This document shows positions 19,415-29,605 of a stretch of 64,000 bases of DNA, one piece after another. The stretch spans positions 186,001 through 250,000 of the forward strand of contig NW_018344217.1 in assembly GCF_002099425.1 (NCBI RefSeq). The letters run 5' to 3'. The translations under genes and the position numbers were made by a program. Within the stretch, counting starts at the first letter, position 1. Every line of letters starts with the position of its first letter. The notes under the pieces are model-generated. The model was not told the origin of the DNA, did no database searches, and saw nothing but the letters and a program-made list of their open reading frames with translations. Source of the stretch: Phascolarctos cinereus. Taxonomy: Eukaryota > Chordata > Mammalia > Diprotodontia > Phascolarctidae.

Positions 19415-19570
19415 GGGATGAGTGAAAAAGCATTTATCCAGTGTTTACTATGTGCTAAGCACTGGGTATATAAATAGAGAACCAGGACAGTTCCTGTCCT
19501 CAAGGAGCTCATATTGTAATAGAGAGAGACAAGACATATGGGAAGTTTCAACTGCAAGTTCAATGGGAAA
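19415..19570 (-). mobile_element. L2 3' end, antisense
   Basis: Plus strand: 'aagcatttatccagtgttta', 'ctatgtgctaagcactgggt', 'cctcaaggagctcatattgt'. This is the reverse complement of the L2 terminus. Confidence 0.65.
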
Positions 19571-20127
19571 AGGCCTAGTGGTCCTTAGAAAGCAGATACT
19601 AAACTTCTTATTCTGTCTCTGTAGTCTTTAACCTCTCCCAATCTACTGGCTGCTTCCCTGCTGCTTTTAACGATGCCTATGTCCCCCTCAACCTTAAAAA
19701 ACTCTCACTTGATCAGACATCTCCACTACTGTCCTCCTACATCTCTCCTCCTTTTCATGGCTAAACACTTTGAGAATGCTATCTACAATCAATGCTTCTA
19801 CTTTCCTCTCATTTGATTCGAAACCCTCAGCATTCTTCTGTCTGGCATTCAGCTAAAATTATTCTCTACTAAAGTTACCAATGATCTCTTAATGACCAAA
19901 TCTAATGACTGTTTCTCAATCTTTCTTCTTGACCTCTCTCTAGCCTTTGAAACTGTTGATCACTCTCTTGTGGATACTTGCTCCTCTCTAGGTTTTCATA
20001 ATACTACTCTCTCCAGGTTCTCCTACCTATACGACCACTCCTTCTTCATCTCCTTTGTTGGATCTTCATCCAGGTCATTCCCACTAACTGTGTCTGTCCT
20101 TGGCCCTCTTCTCTTCTCCCTCAATAC

Positions 20128-20454
20128 CAAGGATTTTTAACCCTTTTTGTGTCATGGATCTCTCTGGCATTCTGGCTAAGCGTATGGTCCCCTTTGCAGA
20201 ATCATATTTTTAAATGCGTAAAATAAAATACATAGGATTATAAAGGAAACAGTTATATTTTTTTGTGAGGCAGTTGGGGTTAAGTGACTTGCTCAGGGTC
20301 ATACAGCTAATAAGTGTCAAGTGTCTAAGGCCAAATTTGAACTCAGGTCCTCCTGACCCCAGGGCTGGTGCTGTATCCTCTGAGCCATCTAGCTGCCTTG
20401 GAAACCAATTATATTCAAAAACCATGTTCATGGACCCCATCTTAAGAACTCTTG
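20128..20454 (+). mobile_element. hAT-Charlie-like MITE inserted in the L2
   Basis: The left half reads 'caaggatttttaaccctttt', 'tgtgtcatggatctctctgg', 'tgcgtaaaataaaatacata'. The right half reads 'catgttcatggaccccatct', 'taagaactcttg'. The ends are mutual inverted repeats of the form CAAGR(N)TTTTAAC. Flanks are CTCAATAC (20120-20127) and CTCTATAC (20455-20462), a 7-of-8 matching 8-bp duplication. Removing the element plus one copy restores the flanking L2 reading order. Confidence 0.8.
20260..20399 (-). mobile_element. CORE-SINE (WSINE1-like) inserted in the hAT remnant
   Basis: Plus strand: 'gaggcagttggggttaagtg', 'acttgctcagggtcatacag', 'gaactcaggtcctcctgacc', 'ccatctagctgcctt'. The host hAT sequence is duplicated on both sides as GGAAACAGTTATATT (20245-20259) and GGAAACCAATTATATT (20400-20415). 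Confidence 0.85.
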
Positions 20455-21320
20455 CTCTATACTATCTTGTTTGGTTGTCTTATCAGCTCCTATGGATTCA
20501 GTTATTATCTCTATGCAAATGGTTTTCTGATCTATTTATCTAGCTCCAACTTCTCTCCTGACTTCCAGTCCTTTATCACCAACTGCCTCTTGGCCATGTT
20601 GAACTGGACATCCCATAAATATCTCAAACTCAGCATGTTCAAAACAGAGCACATTATCTTTTCTCCCAAACCTTCCCCTCTTTCCAATTCCCCTATTACT
20701 GTTGAGGGTACCACCATCTTCCCATTCACCCAGGCTCACAACCTCACTGGCATCCTTGACTCCTCACCCAAATTCACCCCCTGTATCCAATCTGTTGCTA
20801 ACTCTTGTCAGTTATACCTTTACCATATCTCTCTTGTGTATGTCCCCTTTCTCTGCTCATACAGCATCCCTCACCACCTCATGCGTGGAGTATTTCTTCT
20901 TGGTTGCCTTCGTTCAGTTTTCTCCCTTTTTCAGTCCTTCCTACACTTAGGATCTTCCCAAAGAACATATCTGACTATATTACCTTCCCTAAACACCATA
21001 ACCATATGTTACCTCCATCAATACCACTTGGTTGTTGATCACCTCCAGGATCAAATAGAAAGTCCTCTGTTTGGTGTTTAAAGCCCTTTACAACCTGGCC
21101 CCTTTCAACCTTTCCAATCTTTTTACTCTTTACTCCCTTCAGCCTTCTTGCTATTTATTTCCATTGGATTTCTGGACTCTAGACCCTTTCACTGGTCACC
21201 CCCCACTCCTAAAATGGTCTTCCTCCTCACTTCCACCTCTTGGCTTCTTTCAAGACTCAGCTGAAATTCCACCTTCTGCAGGAGGCCTTCTCTAGTCTGT
21301 TCTCCCCAGGTGCCCAGTTG

Positions 21321-21558
21321 CCTCTCCATAGGGGTTGCTTCCTTGGGTGATGGCTGTTTTGGAGAGGGGAAGACAGGCTGAAAGGTCAGCCAGAGGTGTC
21401 TGGGGGTGTGGCATTGCTATTCTCAGGCTATTTGGCCTTACCTACTCTTCCATAGCAGATGGTAATTAGTAATTGGTTGGTAATTAGTGTAGGTGGAAGT
21501 GGGGATGGTGGGGCCTCTCTCCATAGGGATTGCTTCATTAGATGATGGCTGTTCCAAA
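21321..21558. repeat. ~40-bp direct repeat around a short spacer
   Basis: 21321-21358 and 21514-21554 share 'GCCTCTCCATAGGGGTTGCT' and '...GATGGCTGTT' with a few changes. The spacer (about 155 bp) contains three local 'GGTAATTAGT'-like copies near 21460-21490. No family is recognised. Confidence 0.55.
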
Positions 21559-21559
21559 A

Positions 21560-21755
21560 TCCGAATCTGAGTACTGGATTTAGACTCAGAGAACCCAGGT
21601 TCAAATCCTTCCTCAGGTGTTTACTACTTATGTGACCTTGGGCAAGTCTTTGAACCTCTCTAAGCCTCCTATTTCTCATCCGTGAAATGAGGGAGTAGAC
21701 TAAATTGTCCATAAGGTCTCTTCCAACTTTAAATTTGTCATCCTATGATCCAGGC
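21560..21755 (+). mobile_element. MIR-type SINE
   Basis: Forward copy: 'gagaacccaggttcaaatcc', 'cttatgtgaccttgggcaag', 'tttctcatccgtgaaatgag', 'gtagactaaattgtccataa'. Confidence 0.75.
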
Positions 21756-21819
21756 TTTCCGACTTCTATACAGAATTCTTTTTACTATACCCTTAAAATT
21801 ATTCTGAAGTCAATTCTTT

Positions 21820-24468
21820 TTTTAAAAAAATTTATTTTACTAATTTATTTTGATTTATCAACAATCACTTCCATATGCTTTTGAGTTTAAAATTTTTCTC
21901 CCCCTTCCTCCCCACCACCCTCCCCAAGATGGCGCATATTTTCACATTAGTGAAGTTGTAAGTAAAAATTAAAACCAATAGGAGGAACCATCAGAAAAAG
22001 GAAACAAAACTCAACAGAAGAGAAAAAAAAAGATAGCGATTCAGTTTTCACAGTTATGATTACTGTGTCTTTTTTTCCATCCTTTCCCTCCCCGTTTATG
22101 CTTTTTCTTTCTCCTTTCTTCTTTCCCCCCCTCACTAGTATTTTGCTTTTGACTACTGCCTCCTTCAGTCTCTCCTCCCTTCTATTATCCCTTTCCCTTT
22201 TCTTCCCCTTTGTCCTTACTGCTTCTTCCCTCCTTTTCCCTCCTACTGCCTATAGGGCAAGTTAGATTTCTATACCTAAAATTTCTATAAATGTTATTCC
22301 CTTCTTGAGTCAAATATGATGAGAGTAAGGTTCAAACAATGCTCACCCCTCTCCCTTCTTTCCCTCTGCCATAATAGGATGTTCTTTCTTTTCCTGTAAT
22401 GTAATTTACCCTTGTCTGCCTCCTCCTTTCTTAGTATGTTTTCTAAGATCAGACTAATCCACGACTTGGATCCATTTAACCCACTTGATTAGATTTTTTT
22501 TTTTATCATTACATCAAAGTCAACTGATATCCACCCCCTTTATGTATACACCTTTAACATAGTGTAATAACAATACAGTTCTCAAGAGTTACAAGTGTCA
22601 TCTTCCCTTGTAGGGATGTAAACAGTCCTCCCTTATTAACAACATTTTGTATCTTTTTGTCCTATTTACCTTTTTATGTCTTTCTTGAATCTTGGACTTG
22701 AAGATCAAATTTTTTGTTGAGCTCTGGTCTTTTTATGAGGAAGGTTTGGAAGTCCCCTATTTTGTTGAATATCCATCTCCTCCCTTGAAAAATCAAGCTC
22801 ATTTTTGCAGGGTAGTTGATCCTTGGATGCAATCCAAGCTCCTTTGCCTTACAGAATATCATGTTCCATGTCCTGCGGCCTTTTAATGTAGAAGCTGCAA
22901 GGTCCTATGTAATCCTGGCTGTGGTTCGATGATATTTAAATTCTTTCTTTCTGGATGCTTGCAGCACCTTCTCTTTCATCTGGTAATTTTGGAATTTTGC
23001 TATTATATTCCTTGGCATTGTCAATTTGGGATCTCTTTCAGGTGGTGAGCTGTGTATTCTTTCTGTGGTTATTTTCCCTTCTGGTTCTAGGACTTCAGGG
23101 CAGTTTTCCTTTATGATTTCCTGAAAGATACTGTCCAGGCTCTTTTTTTCATCATGATTTTCAGGTAGTCCAATGATTTTTAAATTGTCTCTCCTGGATT
23201 GATTTTCCAGGTCAGTTGTTTTACCTTATGAGGTATTTTATGTTTTCATCTATTTTTTCATTTTTTTGTTTCTGTTTGACTGATTCTTGCTCTCTCATAG
23301 AGTCATTAGTTTCCATTTGTCCAATTCTAGTTTTTAACAGATTGTTTTCTTCTGTTAGTTTTTGTACTTCCTTCTTCAATTGGCCAATTGTATTTTTAAG
23401 GGATTTGTTTTCTTCAGTGTACTTTTTTTCCAATTGGCCAATTGTATTTTTTAAGGACTCTTCTACCTCTCTCATTAGACTTTTAAAATCCTTCTTGAGC
23501 TCTTCTAAGAAGGCTTTTTGGGCTTCAGACCAGTTCATATTCCCTTTTGATGTTGCAGATGTGGGTTTGTTGACAATGTTGTCCTCTTCAGAATTTCTGT
23601 CTTGATCTCCACTCTTCTCATAATATGAATCTATGGTACATTTCTTTTTACTCATGGTTTCTTTATTCCCTGGCCTTTAAATTTAGAGATTGAGCTGTCC
23701 TGCTGGGGAACAGAGGGTACTAACCCAAGCTTCTTGTGTTGGGAGCCTAGGTCTTGGTCACTGGCTTTGTGTGCCTGGGCCTCTTATGTTGGCAATTGGA
23801 GGCTGTAGGGTTTTGGCAGCTTACCTTGTGTTGGGCTGGAATCAGCAAGGCTGGAACTTTCAGGCAATTCTAGGTTGCCTGCTTTTCCTTTTCTTTAGCT
23901 TTCTTCAGCTCCTTTTAGATGGGTGCTGCAGTGTGTTTATCTGCCTGGGGCCTCTTGCAGTGCTGCCTCCCTCATTTCTGCTAATGCACTGGGAGATTCC
24001 TTTGAGGTTAGAGTGCCAAGGCACCTGGTGGTTTTCTGTTCTGGTTTCCACCAGTTTCCCTGCCCTCACTGAGGTACTAGGAGTTCCAGATGTTGGTGTT
24101 TGCCTGCTCTACCACCTGGTCTTCTGGCTCTCCTCCTGGTTGACAGTTGGAGGCTGTAGGGTTCTGACAGCTTACCTGGTGTTGGGTTGGAATCAGTAAG
24201 GCTGGCACTTTAGGAAGACTCTAGGTTGCTTTCTTCAGCTCCTTTCAGATGAATGCTGCAGGGTGCTTATCTGCCTGTGGTCCTTTGTAATGCTGCTTCC
24301 CTCATTTTTACTGAGGTACTGGGAGACCCATTTGCTGGGCTGATGTACTCCTGTTCCCTATCTTTCTTGTAGTTCAGCTGTTCCAGGTTTGTTTTTTTTT
24401 TTCTGGGGTGATATTTTCTGGGTTTTCAGAGTTTGCTAGGGGAGTGTGAGAGCGATACTCTTCCATCT
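21820..24468 (-). mobile_element. HAL1 (half-L1) element, near complete, with TSDs
   Basis: Read on the minus strand it begins 'AGATGGAAGAGTATCGCTCT', has about 0.8 kb of 5' UTR, an L1-type ORF1, then about 0.85 kb of non-coding 3' sequence and an A-rich end. There is no ORF2 at all. The 15-mer TGAAGTCAATTCTTT stands on both sides (21805-21819 and 24469-24483), so the 2.65-kb element inserted in this form and is not a fragment of a longer L1. HAL1s are non-autonomous L1 relatives described in several mammals, opossum included, and they need L1 enzymes in trans. The exact TSD and moderate decay suggest a younger insertion than the L2 copies around it. Confidence 0.8.
22674..23655 (-). pseudogene. 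L1-type ORF1p of the HAL1 element, broken
   Basis: The start Met is at 23655 (MSKKKCTIDSYYEKSG). Residues 35-145 are a long charged coiled coil with repeated 'LKNTIGQL' heptads (twice exact, plus LKTRIGQM), the trimerisation region of L1 ORF1p. A one-base insertion after 'ENIKYLIR' near 23226 ends the frame. Past it, the RNA-binding domain continues in another frame: 'DNLKIIGLPENHDEKKSLDS', 'CPEVLEPEGKITTERIHSSP', then 'KMSLIFQGRRWIFNKIGDFQ' and a normal stop near 22674. One in-frame TAG also breaks the C-terminal domain near 22880. ORF1p binds LINE RNA as a chaperone; this copy cannot make a full protein. Confidence 0.78.
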
Positions 24469-24483
24469 TGAAGTCAATTCTTT

Positions 24484-24840
24484 AAGAGCCAAAAAACATG
24501 TTTTTGTAAAATGAAATCATTCCCTGATTTTTATTATTTGCAAATATGGATTTCGTTTATTGAATTTTCTTACACTAAGGCCTACCATAATCATTCTGAT
24601 AAGATCAATATAGATATAGTCATCTTTTCTGAAATAGTCCCACCTGGCTTTAGCCAGAAGTCTTGAGTAATGGATTCAAAAGCCCATGGACTGTTACCTA
24701 GGTTGGTTTTTCTCTCTCTAGCCTCGACATAGTACCTGCTGTTGATGCTGCTACATAGAGTGCATACTGTTGATCCTCCAAGGTGAATACAAGGACACAC
24801 CATAGAAACAAGGAGAGGGCCAAGGAAATCCCAGGGAAAG
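24484..24840. other. No recognised feature
   Basis: Unassigned DNA between the HAL1 and the hAT MITE. Confidence 0.35.
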
Positions 24841-24848
24841 GGCTAGTG

Positions 24849-25041
24849 CAGGGGTGGGGAACCTTCAGCCTAGAGGCCATATGTGGCCCTCAAGTGCTGC
24901 CTTTTGACTGAATCCAAACTTCACAGAACAAATCCCCTTAATAAAAGGATTTGTCCTGTAAAGCTTGGACTCAGTCAAAAGGCCACACTGGAGGACCTAG
25001 AAGGCCACATGTGGCCTTGAGGCCACAGCTTCCCCACCCCA
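24849..25041. mobile_element. Palindromic hAT MITE
   Basis: The 193-bp element has long terminal inverted repeats: left 'CAGGGGTGGGGAACCTTCAG', right ending 'GGCCACAGCTTCCCCACCCC'. Inner arms are also complementary ('ACAGAACAAATCCCCTTAAT' against 'AAAAGGATTTGTCCTGTAAA'). It has an exact 8-bp target duplication, GGCTAGTG, at 24841-24848 and 25042-25049, the hallmark of hAT transposases. It carries no gene. It landed at the head of a MIR ('ggctagtggaaaggatgcta'). Confidence 0.85.
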
Positions 25042-25180
25042 GGCTAGTGGAAAGGATGCTAGGCTTCTGTTGGACCATTGGAACTCCAGCTCTGTTATGT
25101 CCTGGCTGTGAAACTGTGGGCAGATACTTTACCTCTCTGAACTTTCATTTCCTCCTGTAAAATAGGGACAAGAAGTCTTG
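25042..25180 (+). mobile_element. MIR-type SINE split at its head by the MITE
   Basis: 'tagtggaaaggatgctaggc', 'gggcagatactttacctctc', 'tcctcctgtaaaatagggac' in forward order. Confidence 0.65.
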
Positions 25181-25189
25181 CCCTGCCAT

Positions 25190-25380
25190 TGATGATAAAG
25201 TGTTGGAGCTGCAAGGGATCTTGGAAACTTTCTAGTCACACAGGATCTTTTAACAGAGGAAACAGAAGGCCAGAGAGGGAAAGATACTTGCCCAGGGTCA
25301 CATAGGAAGTGAAGAGCAAAAGCATGGTTCCAACCCTCCATTCTCTGTCTCCAAACCTGGTGCTGGTTCCATTAGATTAT
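25190..25380 (-). mobile_element. MIR-type SINE
   Basis: Reverse copy: 'gttggagctgcaagggatct', 'ttttaacagaggaaacagaa', 'ttgcccagggtcacatagga'. Confidence 0.65.
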
Positions 25381-25439
25381 AGGGAGTGCTTTGTAAACCT
25401 TTCAGTGCTGTAGAAATAGGAACTATTGTTTTGATGATT

Positions 25440-25885
25440 ATCTCATTTTCTGGCCCTCTTGTTATTCCTCACACTCTATGGCCCCTTTCTGGGCCTTTTC
25501 ACTGAAATGCCTCTCTGCCTCCACACCTCTTACCTCCAAAACTTAGCTCAAGCACCACTTTCTACATTAAGCCTTTCTTGATTGTCACCAGCAGCTAGTG
25601 CCTTCCCCCTCCCAAATGACTTGGTATCAATTTTATATATAGTCTGTGTGTAATTATATTGGTGGTGAGATGAAGGAGTTTTGTTATCTGGGTGATCCTG
25701 GTACTGATGAAATCATAGGCCCAGTTCCTAACCCTTATCCTACATATGTGCATGCTTTTTCCTTCAGTAGAGTATAAGCTCTGTGAAGGCAGGGATTTTT
25801 TCATTTATGTCTTTGTATCCCTAGTACCTAGCAGTGCTTGGTGAATATCGGGTACTTAATATATGCTTGCTGATTGCTAGAATAT
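25440..25885 (+). mobile_element. L2 3' end
   Basis: The C-terminal part reads 'ccacacctcttacctccaaa', 'cttagctcaagcaccacttt', 'aagcctttcttgattgtcac'. The terminal part reads 'agtataagctctgtgaaggc', 'agggattttttcatttatgt', 'tgtatccctagtacctagca', 'cttaatatatgcttgctgat'. About 90 bases near 25650-25740 do not match and may be an insertion. Confidence 0.72.
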
Positions 25886-26925
25886 GAAAATATATCTATA
25901 TCTATATATCTATATAATTATATATAATAAATACTATATGATATACTTCTTTCATACTTCAATGATGTGTGATTTCATTGGAATAGGCAATCCTTCCATT
26001 AATGCAGATCACTGTTCCTCTCTGACTTAGTAAAAGATCTTCGAGATTGTCATTGCTGAAAAATTTATCACTGTGTGGCCCATGTAGTGATGAATCTCTC
26101 TGTTCTTTGGACAACCAACATATAGTTTGTCACCAGGCCTTTCCATATTGATAGCACTTGTAAAATCTTATATCTCTTTGGTACAAACTTCTAGAGCCTA
26201 GGTTTGTTGCTCTATCATGTTGAGGCACCTGAGTTGAAGTATTGAAAAAGTATAAAATATGATATAATAATGTTATTATGATTATACATGCAACTCAAGG
26301 ATTTTAATTCATAGCATGTGAATTGTTTTTTTTTTCTTTCCAGCACTGCATAGAGTCCCTGTTGGAGGATTATTTTGGGTTTATTGGACTAATGTCCATG
26401 CTGTGGATCTCTTCTTTCTGAGAAAGGAAAAAGCTGAGCTGAGTGTATGTTAAATCTTGGTTCCTATCCCATTTCTAGATTGATCACTAGGTATAAACTG
26501 TCTCTGTCATGGGCAGAAATGACACTCACATTCTTCCCAACAGCTGTGTCTTTCCTAGGAATCAGAAATGGTCCTACCTAACCACAACCAAATTGGGCTT
26601 ACCCTCTGGTGATAAAAATGGTTGGTGGGTCCATTTTGAGTGAGGTTGGGTAAGGTAAAATATAGGGAAGGGATGATCTGAAGGATCTTGGAGATATTTC
26701 TGGAACTACTGAGCTCTCTGGGCGTGAATTCAGATTTTTGATCTAACAGCGTCCACTTGGATAGCTTTCTCTGGAGTCTTGGTAGAGTAGCTGTATCAAA
26801 TGGATGCTGGAGATCATGACATCATCCAGTGGGACGTGGTTTGGTGCTGAGGGTCCACGCAGGTGATACGTGGATTCAGTGTTTCTAACAATGTAAAGTC
26901 TTATAGTTGTATTCAAACTGCAGTG
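25886..26925. other. Mostly unassigned; weak exon-like segment near 26344
   Basis: A short TA-rich block lies at 25890-25945. The rest is single-copy looking. At 26322-26343 there is a strong polypyrimidine tract ending in CAG, and a GT donor-like string at about 26445, which could bound a roughly 101-base exon on the plus strand. A frame reading 'LHRVPVGGLFWVYWTNVHAV' is open across it. I do not recognise the protein, and the evidence is weak. Confidence 0.2.
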
Positions 26926-26927
26926 TG

Positions 26928-27180
26928 TCATAATGGTGGGAATGATGGACTTGGAATCAAAAGACATGGTTTTAAATCCTGCTTCTGGAACTTACTAGCT
27001 GTGTGACTCTGGGTAAGTCACTTGACCTCTCTGAGCCTTAGTTTCCTCATCTATAAAATGGGGAAAATACTACTTATAATATCGATCCATTGGGTTTATG
27101 ACACTTAAATGAAATAGCATATGGAAAGTACTTTGCACAACTTAAAACATTATATAGATTTCATCTACTCTTACTGGGCA
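26928..27180 (+). mobile_element. MIR/THER-type SINE
   Basis: Near full length: 'gggaatgatggacttggaat', 'gtgactctgggtaagtcact', 'catctataaaatggggaaaa', 'aaagtactttgcacaactta'. Confidence 0.8.
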
Positions 27181-27274
27181 CTGTCATCTGACCTGCTGGT
27201 ATACCCTGGGCATGGACATTTGGCCTGTACCTTAGGACTTCTGGGCCTGCAACTGAACTCTTAAATGTGTTATA

Positions 27275-27385
27275 TCCCCCAATTAGAGTCTGGGGACTGC
27301 CTTGTTTTTTACATTTGTATTCCCAGCACTTAGCACAGTGCTTGGCACATAGTAAGTAATTAACAAATGCTTTTTCATGTCAGAG
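27275..27385 (+). mobile_element. L2 3' end
   Basis: 'gtattcccagcacttagcac', 'agtgcttggcacatagtaag', 'ttaacaaatgc'. Typical L2 terminus. Confidence 0.7.
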
Positions 27386-27389
27386 AAGT

Positions 27390-27925
27390 CAGGGGAGTGG
27401 CAATAATCTAGTTTGGTCAAAGCATTTAGGGCATTTGAAGGAACTAGTGAAAGAAACATAGGTTTGGGCCAGATTGTGGAGCACCTGGACTTTATTTGGT
27501 AGGTAATTGGGTATCATCAAAAGTGTTTTAGAGAGAGAGAGAGACAGAGAGAGGGGAGAGAGAGAGAGAATGGAAGGGAGAGAGGGAGAGAGACAGGGGA
27601 GAAAGAGGGAGAAGTGGGGAAGGGGGAAGAGAAGGGGCCAGGTAGAGAGAGTGAGAGGATCCAAACTTATTTGAAGAAGATTAACCTGGCATAGTGTAGC
27701 TGATAGAAGCAAGGCGAGTACTATTAGAGCAGCTGAGGCCAGACTTTCCAGTTGCCCAGGGAACACTGGGCCACTCATCAAGATTAGAGATGAAAGAGAG
27801 ATAAAACAAGAGAATCGATGAAACAAGGACTTGGAGAATATAGGTGTAGATGAAATGGAGGACATATGGGGGACAGTTAACCTTGGAAAGGAGTAATTGT
27901 ATGCAGGAGGATCCTTCTTCCTCTG
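27390..27925 (-). mobile_element. L2 LINE antisense fragment with an internal GA-rich run
   Basis: The 27390-27530 stretch matches antisense L2 ('tgggccagattgtggagcac', 'ctggactttatttggtaggt', 'aattgggtatc'). A GA-rich block follows. From 27656 'gaagattaacctggcatagt' and 'agcagctgaggccagac' may be the continuation, but the match fades. Confidence 0.5.
27529..27655. repeat. GA-rich low-complexity tract
   Basis: About 125 bases of almost pure purine on the plus strand (GAGA, GGGAGA). The pyrimidine strand gives a chance open frame rich in Leu, Ser and Pro, which is not a gene. Confidence 0.9.
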
Positions 27926-28498
27926 CAACAGGAGGAAAATACAGAGGCACTGACTGTGCTTCAGGCTCAGGATGAGTCACCAGCGTGGCAGCAGCCAGAA
28001 CAGCTAATGTACTCTTTAATACTTCAAGTGACTGTGATTTCATTTGTCTCCCTGCTCCCTCCACCAATGCAAATTACAATTTCTTTGTGACATAGGAGAT
28101 TGTCTCTAAGATTTATTGTGGCTGTGGAATTCATCATCTCGTAAGCAACCTGCTGATGAGTCCCTCTGCATTTATCGAGGCTGACACATACAGCCCATCA
28201 CCAGGCCTACGTTTGCCACTTTTTCAGCTTGGTTGGAACTACCAGAGCTTGTGTTCCATTCACTGGCATAACCTCGGAGAATCCAGGTCATCTCCTTGTC
28301 ATGGTGAGATATCAAAGGACAAATCTAGTGGAGATAAAGTGGTCTGAGGTTGCATTAATAGCGCCACAGTGCCCAGAGTGTGGGGCATGACAGTCCTTCT
28401 GTTCTTTGCCCTGGTCAGACTAAATCTGCACTCTTGTGTTCTGGGTCTTGAACCATATTTTAAAGAGGAGGAAATCAAGGCCCTGAGAGGATCAGCTG
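27926..28498. other. No recognised feature
   Basis: Unassigned DNA. Confidence 0.35.
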
Positions 28499-28499
28499 T

Positions 28500-28615
28500 T
28501 ATCTTCCCTTTTAGAATGTAAGCTCCTTGGAGTAGCTATTGTTTCATTCTTTGTACTTGTATCCCCAGTGCCTCGGATAAATTAGGCACTTCATCAATGC
28601 TTTTCAATTGCTCCA
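28500..28615 (+). mobile_element. L2 3' end
   Basis: 'agaatgtaagctccttggag', 'tgtatccccagtgcctcgga', 'aggcacttcatcaatgcttt'. Confidence 0.7.
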
Positions 28616-28910
28616 GTGTTCTGTCCAGTGTTCCACAGGTAGTCCATGACAGACCATGACTGAAGGAGGTCCTCCCGCTCTGTGTCTGGGGCTGCTTGGT
28701 GCATTGCTGTGCAAGGGGGCTAAGATTTGTGCTGTTGGACCCAGAGAGCAGAACGAAGAGCTGGGGAGGGGGGCACTTAATATTCAAGTCTTTCAGTCTT
28801 TGGAAATTGCTACCTTAATAAAATCATTTTCTTTCTACATTGAATGCCCCCCACATAATTTTTTTAACACAGGAAAATACAGTGAAAAATGTAAGTAAAC
28901 AATAATAGTA
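28616..28910. other. No recognised feature
   Basis: Unassigned DNA between two repeats. Confidence 0.35.
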
Positions 28911-28911
28911 G

Positions 28912-29065
28912 CAAACTTGACTAGGTTTAGAGTCAGGGGACCTGGGTTTGAATCCTGCTTCTGCCACTTACTGTACTTTTGTGACCTTAGGCCTCTCTGT
29001 ACTTCACTTTCCTCATTTGTCAAATAGAGGTTAGACTAGGTGACCTCTGAATGTCATTTATAACT
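28912..29065 (+). mobile_element. MIR-type SINE
   Basis: 'ttgactaggtttagagtcag', 'ggacctgggtttgaatcctg', 'cttgt/cctcatttgtcaaata', 'gaggttagactaggtgacct'. Confidence 0.72.
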
Positions 29066-29084
29066 AAAAAAATCGATGATCCTG

Positions 29085-29305
29085 TGAAGTTGCAGAGAGG
29101 CATATTCAGATTCAATTAAAGGAAATTCTTCTCAACAGTTAGAGCTTAGGAGGTGGTAAGTGCCCCATCACTGGAGATCTTTAAATGGAGAATGAATCAA
29201 AACTCATCAAGAATGTAGTAGAATGGATTCCTCTATCAGATATTGGGTGAACTTGATGGTCCCTGAGGTCCTTTCTACCTCAGAGATTCTAGGATGATAC
29301 CCTTA
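29085..29305 (+). mobile_element. CR1/L3-clade LINE 3' end
   Basis: It follows the CR1 3' end: 'aaggaaattcttctcaacag', 'ttaggaggtggtaagtgccc', 'catcactggagatctttaaa', 'ggatggtccctgaggtcctt'-like text near 29255, and a terminus near 'agagattctaggatgatac', the degenerate ATTCTATGAT repeat end. CR1 is an ancient amniote LINE, so this is among the oldest pieces here. Confidence 0.7.
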
Positions 29306-29394
29306 TATAGGACCTTTGGGCAACTTAAGGAATCTTTTCCCACTTTGCCACTGACTTCTCCATTTGACTTGACCACATAATTTAAGTATTTTGT

Positions 29395-29605
29395 GGTCCA
29401 GTTTTGTAGGATTTAGAGCTAAAACATCACCATTTTAGTAGTCTTCTAATTCATTCCCGTAATTTTATAGATGAGGGAACTGGGTCCCACAAAGCAGGAG
29501 TGACAAATTCAATGCCACATAGCTAGTAAATAGCTGAGTCAGCATTCAAACCCAGGCCCTGTGACTCCAAATCGAGTGCGCTTTCTATTATGTCATGCTG
29601 AGTCA
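29395..29605 (-). mobile_element. MIR-type SINE
   Basis: Reverse copy: 'tttatagatgagggaactgg', 'atgccacatagctagtaaat', 'caaacccaggccctgtgact'. Confidence 0.65.

Larger units (their letters stand above)
19625..21320 (+). mobile_element. L2 LINE fragment: reverse transcriptase to near the 3' end
   Basis: Reading forward gives L2/CR1-clade reverse transcriptase. Near 19925-20120 there is 'DLSLAFETVDHSL' (family DLSAAFDTVDHSLL), 'SSSRSFPLTVSVLGPLLFSL' (family ...GVPQGSVLGPLLFSL) and then the insertion point. After it, from 20462, comes 'LISSYGFSYYLYANGFLIYL', where the catalytic YADD box (LYADDTQIY) has decayed to YANG. Next come 'LKLSMFKTEHIIFSPKPSPL', 'QSVANSCQLYLYHIS' and 'FQDSAEIPPSAGG' near 21250. 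Frameshifts are present and it cannot encode an active enzyme. The element is split by a hAT remnant, which is itself split by a SINE. Confidence 0.8.

Noticed and set aside
20452-21081. 209-codon plus-strand frame as a host gene
   Set aside because: Its text is L2/CR1 reverse transcriptase (LYAN at the catalytic box, LKLSMFKTEHIIFSPKP), so it is a dead LINE frame.
23690-24199. 169-codon plus-strand frame with hydrophobic runs
   Set aside because: It is antisense to the 5' UTR of the HAL1 element; the hydrophobic look comes from T-rich sequence and local duplication.
27389-27928. 179-codon minus-strand frame rich in Leu, Ser and Pro
   Set aside because: Lies over a GA-rich simple tract and antisense L2; no start context, domain or family match.
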